Shown piece after piece: positions 37,220-44,106 of a DNA stretch of 64,000 bases; position 1 is the stretch's first letter, and every line of letters starts with the position of its first letter. The position numbers and the translations under genes are program-made. Under the pieces are notes generated by a model. That model saw only the letters and a program-made list of their open reading frames with translations. It did not search any database and was not told the origin of the DNA. This DNA is from Lysobacteraceae bacterium SCN 69-320 (lineage in GTDB: Bacteria; Pseudomonadota; Gammaproteobacteria; Xanthomonadales; Rhodanobacteraceae): the NCBI GenBank assembly GCA_001725155.1, contig MEFP01000012.1, positions 310,001 through 374,000 on the forward strand, read 5' to 3'.

Positions 37220-38206
37220 ATGAAAAATCTCATCGCTGGCGCGGCTCTGGTTGCAGGCATCATGACCAGCGCCGCCAACGCGGCTGTACCCGCCATCCCC
37301 TGCAATAATTGTTCGGGAGCACAGGAAGAACAGATCGCATTGTCGACGCCGGGTCTGGGCATACGGTTTGTGTACGACCTGCAAGGCAACTCGATTCGCA
37401 AGTTCAAGGTCTATCTCGACAACCCGACGAATGTCGTCCTTGACGCGGTGCCCGTAGAGCCCCAGCCCAAACAAGACGCTCGGGTCTCTACGATTTCCGG
37501 CACGGCCGTGCGCACGCTGTGGGAAATGAGTGTCGATCCGGATGTTGTGGCGATCTTCAACGAGATGAAATCGTTGAGCGCCGCCTATCCGAATGCGTTC
37601 TCGAAGCAGTTCCGAATCGACATCACGAACCTGGGATTGACCTACGGCGACGTGGCACCGCGCTACTTTGACCCGCAGCGAATCGGCTGGGACTTCCCGA
37701 GTGGGGAAGGATTCCGGTTTATGGAGCGCGTCAACGACATGATCAGCGGCGCCAACAGCGCCTCCACGGTTGACGGGCGGCTTGCCCGCTTGATCCACGG
37801 AATTCTCAAGCCGGCGACGGCCGCCTACATTGAAGGCGGGACGGGCGGCGTCACGGGCGGTGTTCAGTTCAGCGGCATTGGCTCGGAATTTACCGTGGAC
37901 TTCTGTAGCGACGACGGTTCTTGTACGCGCGTCAAGATCTCCGTGACCACAAACGGCATTAAGTCCGAGTATGTGGGGTCGCGTGACAAGTGGGACGTTC
38001 AGTATCCGTCCGGAACTGAGACCAATATCCGCCGCTACTGGGGGCGTAACGGCTTCGAGTACGCTCGGGACATGGCTTCCTTCGTAGCCAATCGGACGGG
38101 CGGTGACTATAGAATTGAAGGTGGTGGTCCGATCTGTACGCGGGTAATGCTGGCCTGTTCTGATGCCGGCGCCCAGATGCTCTGCACGGTGTACTGCCAG
38201 CAGTAG
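37220..38206 (+). CDS. Secreted Cys-containing protein of unknown function
   Basis: A 328-residue protein with a clear signal peptide (MKNLIAGAALVAGIMTSAANAA) followed by CNNCSG. More cysteine pairs lie near residue 235 (FCSDDGSCTR) and at the C-terminus (ICTRVMLACSD...LCTVYCQQ), so disulphides or metal binding are likely. No family was recognised. AAGGG precedes the ATG. It has its own terminator and lies on the opposite strand to its neighbours, abutting a truncated oleate hydratase. It therefore looks like an inserted single-gene unit. Confidence 0.75.
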   Translation: MKNLIAGAALVAGIMTSAANAAVPAIPCNNCSGAQEEQIALSTPGLGIRFVYDLQGNSIRKFKVYLDNPTNVVLDAVPVEPQPKQDARVSTISGTAVRTLWEMSVDPDVVAIFNEMKSLSAAYPNAFSKQFRIDITNLGLTYGDVAPRYFDPQRIGWDFPSGEGFRFMERVNDMISGANSASTVDGRLARLIHGILKPATAAYIEGGTGGVTGGVQFSGIGSEFTVDFCSDDGSCTRVKISVTTNGIKSEYVGSRDKWDVQYPSGTETNIRRYWGRNGFEYARDMASFVANRTGGDYRIEGGGPICTRVMLACSDAGAQMLCTVYCQQ

Positions 38207-38230
38207 CTTCGGACTCGATTGGCAGGTCGA

Positions 38231-38257
38231 AAAAGGGGGCTTTGAGCCCCCTTTTTT
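38231..38257 (+). terminator. Rho-independent terminator of the secreted-protein gene
   Basis: GGGGGC-tttga-GCCCCC stem-loop flanked by an A-run and a T-run, 25 bp after the stop codon of the 37220 gene. The A/T flanks let it work in both directions, so it would also stop read-through from the truncated oleate hydratase. Confidence 0.88.
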
Positions 38258-38280
38258 GTCTGTGCCAGTTGTCAAACCGG

Positions 38281-39403
38281 GTGGCTGATGCGGGACCACC
38301 ACTGACATCAACCAGTTCGAGTCTTTGAACGTGACCAAGCCGCCGGTACCCGGCTGGTTTCCACTGAATGCGACCATAGCGTCGACGAACGCGCGGTCGC
38401 GCAGAGTGACCGTAAAGGATTCCCAGCTAGACTGTGCGGGCGCGCGGTTGAAGGCACGGGGTCTGCCGAAATCCTCATGGACCGCGGCAAGCTGCTCCCA
38501 CAGCCGCCAGCTGATGCTCTCGGCCAGCCCTCGCTGCACCGGTGCGGTGTAGTGATCTCCCAGGCTCGACGCATCGGTCGTCGAGCCATTCTGGACGATC
38601 ACGAGATCATCAGCGCCAATGTCGATCTTCCAAGGGGTGCCCGCCCGCTCGCAGTACAGCCCAGTCACGGCGAATACCCCGTCGAGCACACTATGGTCGA
38701 TACGGTCTACCGTGCAATCGGCGATGAAATGTGCACCCTCTGCGCGCAGCCATGTGACGAGCGGTCTGACCAGCGCGTCGTACTGGTTGTACACGGTCCG
38801 CTTGACCCCAGCGAGCGTCTCGATGCGTGGGAATTCAGACATGAAACGATGCAAGTAGCTCCGCAACTCAACAGCGCTGTGCCACGGCTGGAACGCAAAG
38901 GTCGTTGCCCACATCAGCCAGAAATCGGTCTTGAAGAAGTGGGGTGACATCCAGTCCGTGATGCGGCTGTCACTCAACGACGCTTCGTCGGTCTCGACGA
39001 GAGCGAGCAGCTCGACGCGATCGCGCATCGAAAAACCCATCGACGAGCCCGGCACCTTCGCACGGCACTGGTTAACCAGCCGCGCCCGCGCGTGCGACAC
39101 GTGGAGCGTGTTAAAGGTGTCGGTTTCGTCGAACACGCTCTGCCCGGGATATTCTACTGACGGAATGGAGCGCAACAGATCCCACGTGCACTCGTAGTGG
39201 TCTGTGGTGAGCATGCGCCCACCGCGCAGCGTGTAGCCCCGTTCCGGATCGCCCGCGCCATCAAGCGCGCCGCCCCATTGCCGGCCGGCGTCAATGAGCG
39301 TGATTCGATCCCCCGGAACACCTCCATCGCGGATCATGAACGCGGCCGCCGCGAGCGTGCCGATACCACCGCCGATGAGGTACGCATGGGATGGGAACGA
39401 CAT
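38281..39403 (-). pseudogene. ohyA: Oleate hydratase, 3'-truncated
   Basis: About 374 codons match the N-terminal two thirds of FAD-dependent oleate hydratase, which adds water to oleic acid. Present: the dinucleotide motif YLIGGGIGTLAAAAFMIRDGG, GGRMLTTDHYECTWDLL, DFWLMWATTFAFQPWHSAVELR, and SSWESFTVTLRD. Similarity stops abruptly after WLMSVVVPHQP, where the intact enzyme would run on for some 200 residues. Beyond that the frame stays open by chance antisense to the secreted-protein gene. The active enzyme is therefore unlikely to form. Confidence 0.85.
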
Positions 39404-39470
39404 GGATGCTCCGGACGAAATGATGTACGGGCACGCCGCCGGGTGAACCTCGACGGCGTGTTGCGGATGT

Positions 39471-39977
39471 TCAGTCGGCGGGCTGCGCGTCAAGGGCAGC
39501 CTGAAGGCGTTGCTCCACGTCAACGGGAAGCGACGTACGCAGCAGGCGTCCACCGGAGCCCTCGAGCGCAGCGATGACCTTGTCATTCGTCATCGAGCGT
39601 GCAAGCACGAACAACGCTGAACAGCAGGGCTCGACCTCCTCGCCTACCTCGCGGACGAAATCGTCGTCCAACCCGTAGTCGTCAAGGCTGCCCGACCAAG
39701 CGCCGAGGCCAGCGCCGGCTACGCCGCCGATCGCCCCCCCGAGCGGTCCGCCGAAGATCATGCCAATCAGCAGCCCCCAAAACGCGCCGGACCAAGCGCC
39801 GGTTGCAGTGAGGTTGATCGACTGCTGCAGGAAAAGCTTGCCCTTGTCGTTGCGGCGGACGATGACCGCGTCCTCCAGATCGATCAGGTATTCGTGCTGC
39901 AGGTCCTGCAGCGTCGCAAGCACCTGCGCAGCGGCTTCGGGGCGGTGCTTGTAGATGACGGCGATCAGGGTCTTCAT
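39471..39977 (-). CDS. DUF1269-type membrane-associated protein
   Basis: A 168-residue protein: an N-terminal alpha/beta half (MKTLIAVIYKHRPEAAAQVLATLQDL), then a Gly-rich hydrophobic hairpin (WGLLIGMIFGGPLGGAIGGVAGAGLGA) and a C-terminal acidic half. This is the DUF1269 layout. Function is unknown; stress-related roles are often proposed. It overlaps the DUF6629-like gene by 4 bp and probably shared a transcript with the truncated oleate hydratase. Confidence 0.85.
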   Translation of the reverse strand: MKTLIAVIYKHRPEAAAQVLATLQDLQHEYLIDLEDAVIVRRNDKGKLFLQQSINLTATGAWSGAFWGLLIGMIFGGPLGGAIGGVAGAGLGAWSGSLDDYGLDDDFVREVGEEVEPCCSALFVLARSMTNDKVIAALEGSGGRLLRTSLPVDVEQRLQAALDAQPAD

Positions 39978-40648
39978 GGCAAATCTCCTTCAGGAACGGC
40001 GGATCGGGTGGTCATGGAGCGCAACGGACGCTTAGCGAGCGCGACGTAGACCATCACGCTCATCAGGGCGGCAAAAAAACACCAGACGGAAATGAACCAG
40101 CGCGCATAAACCGCGTACGCGACCGCAGCGGAGGCGATCGCAAGCACGCCGAATCCGCGTATGGCTGGTCGGCTCGACAGCGTGAGGCCGAGCGTCGTTG
40201 ACGCGAGGTAGAGCGTTAGCGAAACGGGTAGGAAAAAATGCGGCGAGCGATATTCGAGATGGTCACCCGTCGGTGTCACGGTAATCGGTGTCGCCACCAT
40301 AGTGGCGAGCAGAAACAGTGCGCTGAGAAAGCCACCCAGCCCGAGCACGGCCAGTGCCCAGCGACGCCACCGCACGGGTTCAACGGCTCGCACCGCCCAC
40401 GGCACGAGCACGGGCCAAAGCAGGTGGGAGAACACCGAATACACCTGGGTTGCCCAGGCTCGCAGGACCGGAGCGTCCCAGGGGTAGCTCATCCAGACCA
40501 GGCCTTCGGTGAACTGCTGGGCTGCAAACAACAGCGGGATCGCGGCGAACAGGCGCTCATGCGGCGAGCGCGTCGCACGCCAAGCGAGGATGCCGATGCC
40601 AGCTAGCAGGGCGCTGGCGGTGAAACTGGCGGTTGCGGAAAAACACAT
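39974..40648 (-). CDS. DUF6629-type integral membrane protein
   Basis: A 224-residue protein with about seven hydrophobic helices and the start MCFSATASFTASALLAGIG, followed by FAAIPLLFAAQQFTEGLVW, both characteristic of the DUF6629 group. Function is unknown. It is the first intact gene of this small operon. Upstream of it lies a stretch of gene fragments, so its original promoter may be lost or replaced. Confidence 0.8.
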   Translation of the reverse strand: MCFSATASFTASALLAGIGILAWRATRSPHERLFAAIPLLFAAQQFTEGLVWMSYPWDAPVLRAWATQVYSVFSHLLWPVLVPWAVRAVEPVRWRRWALAVLGLGGFLSALFLLATMVATPITVTPTGDHLEYRSPHFFLPVSLTLYLASTTLGLTLSSRPAIRGFGVLAIASAAVAYAVYARWFISVWCFFAALMSVMVYVALAKRPLRSMTTRSAVPEGDLP

Positions 40649-40784
40649 GGCGTGGCTCCGACTAGCAAGACGCGGCGTAGCCGCCGATCCGCGCTACGGG
40701 CGCGAAGCCAGCCTGCCAGAACCGCGCATGCCGGTTGCGGAAGGCGACCATGCTCGTGCGCCGTAGTGGTCTTTTCGATCGCCT

Positions 40785-40847
40785 AAGTTCGAACATGTCA
40801 ACGGAGAACACACGGTCGAACCGGCCGTCCGCCTCGCGGTCCTGCAA
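40785..40847 (-). pseudogene. Fragment of a Cfa-like SAM methyltransferase
   Basis: A short minus-strand frame reads GRFDRVFSVDMFEL, matching the FDRVVSVEMFEH motif of cyclopropane-synthase-like methyltransferases (compare VDRIFSIGMFEHVG in the 5048-6208 gene). No SAM-binding loop or start is attached and the frame degenerates after a few codons, so it is a remnant. Confidence 0.5.
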
Positions 40848-41016
40848 GCCTCACAAAATTGAAGGGTAGGTACGGAACTCGCACACGATGCGCGCTCGTT
40901 CATGAAGATGCTGAGCCAACCCCGCTCAGGCCGTGGCTCAGCATGGCAATTCAGTGCATCGCACCAGCCAAGGCTGATGTCCGGAACGCCCATATCGCGC
41001 GCAAGCTTGAGTGCCT

Positions 41017-41086
41017 TGGCCAGCAGCGGCGCGACCATCAGAATCGATAGGCGCGTACGCGAACGTCGATGGCTGTGGCAGTTCAT
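41017..41086 (-). pseudogene. Truncated start of a third Cys/His-rich exported protein gene
   Basis: The first 23 or so codons after an ATG at 41086 align with the 36552-36962 gene at the DNA level (shared CGTACGC, CTA-CG, ATGGTCGC, one in-frame 3-base gap). They sit behind the same FNR-type box at the same distance. After the hydrophobic stretch the similarity is lost and no Cys/His motif follows. Confidence 0.5.
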
Positions 41087-41123
41087 GGCAAAGGTAGATT
41101 GCACCGGGTGGCGCAACCGGATA

Positions 41124-41137
41124 TTGATCTAGGTCAA
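41124..41137 (-). promoter_or_regulatory. FNR/ANR-like box before the third, truncated copy
   Basis: The minus strand reads TTGACCTAGATCAA, a near-perfect FNR-type palindrome. The ATG at 41086 stands 37 bp beyond it, exactly as in copies 1 and 2 (22-bp spacer, hexamer, 9 bp, ATG). Confidence 0.5.
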
Positions 41138-41159
41138 CCCCACGAGCTGTTACGCACGA

Positions 41160-41213
41160 ACAGTGGGACGCGAGCGCGTCACACCCCAGCAGGTTGTCGC
41201 GCAGCGGACCATT
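41160..41213 (-). pseudogene. czcC-like gene fragment
   Basis: About 50 bases align with the czcC gene of this window near 57961-58013, including the shared AGCAGGTTGTCGCGCAGCGG, with single-base indels outside this core. In translation it gives GPLRDNLLG, as in czcC. No surrounding czcC sequence survives. Confidence 0.55.
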
Positions 41214-41496
41214 AAGTAGTTATCGCGCCGCTCGGACAAGCGGAGCTGTAGATTTGCCCGCGCTCGCGCCTATGCTGTTTTCTCGTTGTATCTCCCGCTC
41301 GATGCGTGTTACTCGCGTGCCCATGTCCACACGGCTATTGGGGCAGTCGGTCCATGGCATGCATCAGTACAGCATGGAAGGCGGGCGTCCGTCAGCCACC
41401 GGATGTCGCCAAATCGCCGGGAAGCGTCGCCACGAGCCGCCTCGCACACAGTCTCGCCAACCCGACGGAAACAACGAGAAAAAGGATACACCGCGC

Positions 41497-41868
41497 CTAG
41501 GGTCTGCGCAGGGCCTTGGCCACCCGCAAGAGCCGGATCAGCTCCCGAGCATGGCCGGGCGAGCCGTCCCAACTGCGGTGCAAGGCGCGCTCCAACACCG
41601 TGCCCCAGGCGGCGCTCCGTGGTGGATCCGTCAGGTGATCCGCGATGTCGACGCCCGCCGCACGGCACAGGCGGTGGACGGCCGTCGAGGCGCGGGTGAA
41701 TCGGCCGGCAAGAATGCGGCTGAGCTGTCCCTGGGAGACCTGCGCGGTGCGCAGCAGTTGCGTCTGCGTGAGTCCCTGTATCCGGCGCCAGCGGTCGATC
41801 GCCCGCCCCAGGTTCTGAGCCTGGCTCGGTGAAACGGTCGCGTCGAGGTGTGCGGATTTGATGCGCAT
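41497..41868 (-). CDS. XRE-family helix-turn-helix regulator
   Basis: A 123-residue DNA-binding protein. The HTH spans about residues 22-60 (AIDRWRRIQGLTQTQLLRTAQVSQGQLSRILAGRF). The C-terminal half is Arg-rich and without known domain. Its ATG lies inside one of two ATGCGCAT palindromes and only five bases after a TATAGC hexamer, so the mRNA may be leaderless and the gene autorepressed. It is divergent from the DUF5131-TcmP pair and probably controls it. Confidence 0.8.
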   Translation of the reverse strand: MRIKSAHLDATVSPSQAQNLGRAIDRWRRIQGLTQTQLLRTAQVSQGQLSRILAGRFTRASTAVHRLCRAAGVDIADHLTDPPRSAAWGTVLERALHRSWDGSPGHARELIRLLRVAKALRRP

Positions 41869-41891
41869 AAAGTGCTATAAGTATGCGCATA
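41861..41891. promoter_or_regulatory. Paired palindromic operators between XRE gene and DUF5131
   Basis: Two copies of the palindrome ATGCGCAT lie at 41861-41868 and 41883-41890, 22 bp centre to centre (about two helical turns), the second extended to TATGCGCATA. The first covers the XRE start codon and TATAAG lies between them. This is the expected picture for cooperative binding of a dimeric repressor. Confidence 0.55.
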
Positions 41892-41969
41892 GTTTTCGAC
41901 CGGACGCCACCCGGATCTCAGCCTCTGAGACGGGACCGGCGTAATGAGGCGTATCCTGGAGCGGCCGTC

Positions 41970-42710
41970 ATGACGACCACCTCGAAAATCGAATGGACCG
42001 AGCAGACCTGGAACCCGATCGTGGGGTGCACCAAGATCTCTGCGGGCTGCAAGCACTGCTATGCCGAGACCATGGCAAAGCGCTTGCAGGCCATGGGCAC
42101 GCCAGGCTACGAGAATGGATTCGCGCTGCGTCTGTTACCGGAGCGCCTGGCCGACCCGGGCAAACGCCAGAAGCCCACGGTGTACTTTGTGAACTCGATG
42201 TCCGATCTCTTCCACGAGAAGGTGCCGGAGGTCTACATCGATCAGGTGTTTGCCGTCATCGCGGCCACGCCGCAACACAGCTACCAAATCCTCACGAAGC
42301 GGGCGGCGCGCCTGGCCCGGTACTTTCGCAACCGCACGGTCCCGCCCAACGTGTGGCTAGGGGTTTCGGTAGAGAACCGCCGCCATGGCGTGCCGCGCAT
42401 TGACTACCTGCGCACCGTGGCCGCGCGCATTCGATTTCTCTCCGTCGAGCCGCTGCTCGAGGATGTCGGCGAATTGGACTTGCGCGACGTTCACTGGGTC
42501 ATCGTCGGCGGGGAGTCCGGCCCAAAAGCCCGACCGATGAAACCCGAGTGGGCTGACGCGGTCCGTCGCCAATGTGCTGAACAAGAGGTCGCCTTCTTCT
42601 TCAAACAGTGGGGCGGGTGGGGCGCTGACGGCAAACGCCGCGCCAAATCCAAAAATGGACGATTGCTCAACGGCCGCACCTGGGATGAAATGCCTGCTCA
42701 CGCCTTCTAG
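41970..42710 (+). CDS. DUF5131 (phage Gp37/Gp68) three-cysteine protein
   Basis: A 246-residue protein. The hallmark SKIEWTEQTWNPIVGCTKISAGCKHCYAE carries three cysteines (C-x6-C-x2-C) as in radical-SAM-related proteins. Later come FVNSMSDLFHE, ILTKRAARLARY, VWLGVSVEN, RFLSVEPLLEDVG and WVIVGGESGPKARPM, all typical of DUF5131. The cysteines probably hold an Fe-S cluster; the substrate is unknown. The Met at 41970 follows GGAG and replaces the ORF-track start 29 codons earlier. Twelve bases downstream starts its partner tcmP, the constant companion of this family. Confidence 0.88.
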   Translation: MTTTSKIEWTEQTWNPIVGCTKISAGCKHCYAETMAKRLQAMGTPGYENGFALRLLPERLADPGKRQKPTVYFVNSMSDLFHEKVPEVYIDQVFAVIAATPQHSYQILTKRAARLARYFRNRTVPPNVWLGVSVENRRHGVPRIDYLRTVAARIRFLSVEPLLEDVGELDLRDVHWVIVGGESGPKARPMKPEWADAVRRQCAEQEVAFFFKQWGGWGADGKRRAKSKNGRLLNGRTWDEMPAHAF

Positions 42711-42722
42711 GGGGAGCGGACG

Positions 42723-43997
42723 ATGGCCCGAAAGCCGTACCAATGGCCTGCCGACGGCAAACCGGCGGTCATTCAGCAGCACAGTGTCGCTAAACACGAT
42801 GTCCTGCGCGCCTACCTCGTCGACTACATCCAGACCCTCGTGGTCTCACCGCAGCAGGAAGAATTGCGGCTGACACTGGTCGATGGATTCGCCGGCGGCG
42901 GCATTTACGTCCACGACGTCACCCGACAGACGGTCTACGGCTCGCCGTTCGCCTTCCTGCAGTCAGCGACCGCGGCCGCCGAGCTTCTCAACCGCGGCCG
43001 ACAAAGGCCGCTGCAGATGAACATCGACTACTTCTTCGTGGAGCTCGATGGCAATGCCTACGCCTCGCTGAAGCGTACGCTGATCGAGCAGGGCTACGGG
43101 GCCCGCATTGGCCAGGACATCCACCTGTTCAACAGCGCCTTCGAGGATCAGTCGGCATCCATTCTTCAGTTCATCAGTAAGAAGAGCCCGCGCGCCGGTC
43201 GCTCGATCTTCCTGCTGGATCAGTACGGCTACGCGGAAGTCCCGACCGCGCAGATCCGTGGCATTTTTGAGGCGCTGCCGGCGGCCGAGGTGTTGCTGAC
43301 CTTCAACGTCGACTCGTTTCTCACCTACGCCAACGACTCGGCGGCAACGAAGAAAACGCTCGCCGACATCGGCATTCCCGACGTCCTGCGCGATCGAACG
43401 ATCGAGGATATCAAGCGCAACGAGAAAGACTGGCGCCTGTATATCCAGAGCTGTCTGTACCGGGAACTCGTCGAGGCCTGCGGCGCCCGGTACTACACGT
43501 TGTTCTTCATCCGAACGGAAGGGCATGGAGATTACTGGTTGGTCCACCTGTCCCAACACCCCCGTGCCCGCGATGTCATGGCCCGCGTGCATTGGAGCAA
43601 GAACAACCATTTCATTCACTACGGCGGTGCCGGCATCGATATGTTTCGGGTGCTGGGCTACAGCGCGGATCGGGACCGCGCCTTCACGGGGCAGGGCGCG
43701 TTCGGGTTCCTGTTTGATGACATCGCCGGCGAATCCAGCGTCAAGTCGCTGATGACGCAATTGCCGCAGCTCATCTACGCGCACGATGAAGGGTTGTCGT
43801 TCGGTGAACTGTTCGCGACGACGTGCAACTTGTCGCCGGCGGACAGTGCTCGGTACAAAGAAGCACTGGAACAGCTTGTTCAACACAAGGAAATCGTCAT
43901 CGTCGCGCCCGATGGCGCTCGCCGCCTCAAAGCCTCGACGATCACGGACAAGGACCAGCTGCTCCCCGCTGCACAAAAGACCTTCTTAGGCTTTTGA
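42723..43997 (+). CDS. tcmP: Three-Cys-motif partner protein TcmP
   Basis: A 424-residue protein of the TcmP family, named for its link to three-Cys-motif (DUF5131) genes. The N-terminal part has a methyltransferase-like glycine loop (LTLVDGFAGGGIYV), then FFVELDGNAYASLKRTL and IFLLDQYGYAEVP, like motifs I and IV of a Rossmann fold. The C-terminal part (from about 300) looks like a winged-helix region (LVQHKEIVIVAPDG). It may modify nucleic acid or assist the Fe-S partner; neither is proven. GGAG precedes the ATG and the gene is cotranscribed with DUF5131. Confidence 0.88.
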   Translation: MARKPYQWPADGKPAVIQQHSVAKHDVLRAYLVDYIQTLVVSPQQEELRLTLVDGFAGGGIYVHDVTRQTVYGSPFAFLQSATAAAELLNRGRQRPLQMNIDYFFVELDGNAYASLKRTLIEQGYGARIGQDIHLFNSAFEDQSASILQFISKKSPRAGRSIFLLDQYGYAEVPTAQIRGIFEALPAAEVLLTFNVDSFLTYANDSAATKKTLADIGIPDVLRDRTIEDIKRNEKDWRLYIQSCLYRELVEACGARYYTLFFIRTEGHGDYWLVHLSQHPRARDVMARVHWSKNNHFIHYGGAGIDMFRVLGYSADRDRAFTGQGAFGFLFDDIAGESSVKSLMTQLPQLIYAHDEGLSFGELFATTCNLSPADSARYKEALEQLVQHKEIVIVAPDGARRLKASTITDKDQLLPAAQKTFLGF

Positions 43998-44106
43998 CCT
44001 ATCCCGATCGCGACCGCGCGCTGTGAAAGCGCGGCGCCATCCTGCCTCTTCTGACCCATCAGCGCCGCTACGCCCTCGGTGAGTGAACCGTGCGCCCCGC
44101 GACGTG

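Larger units (their letters stand above)
40649..41496. other. Mosaic of gene remnants, no intact gene
   Basis: About 850 bases with no convincing full gene. Three recognisable fragments lie here, all in minus orientation: a methyltransferase piece near 40785-40847, the promoter and first codons of a third Cys/His-rich gene near 41017-41137, and a czcC-like piece near 41160-41213. The last 280 bases before the XRE gene show nothing recognisable. Confidence 0.6.

Noticed and set aside
37202-39586. A 794-codon minus-strand ORF as one intact protein
   Set aside because: Only the part from 39403 to about 38281 matches oleate hydratase. The rest is chance open frame antisense to the secreted-protein gene and upstream noncoding sequence.
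42963-43976. 337-aa ORF antisense to tcmP
   Set aside because: Long antisense frames are common at this GC content. The plus-strand frame has clear TcmP motifs and a ribosome-binding site.
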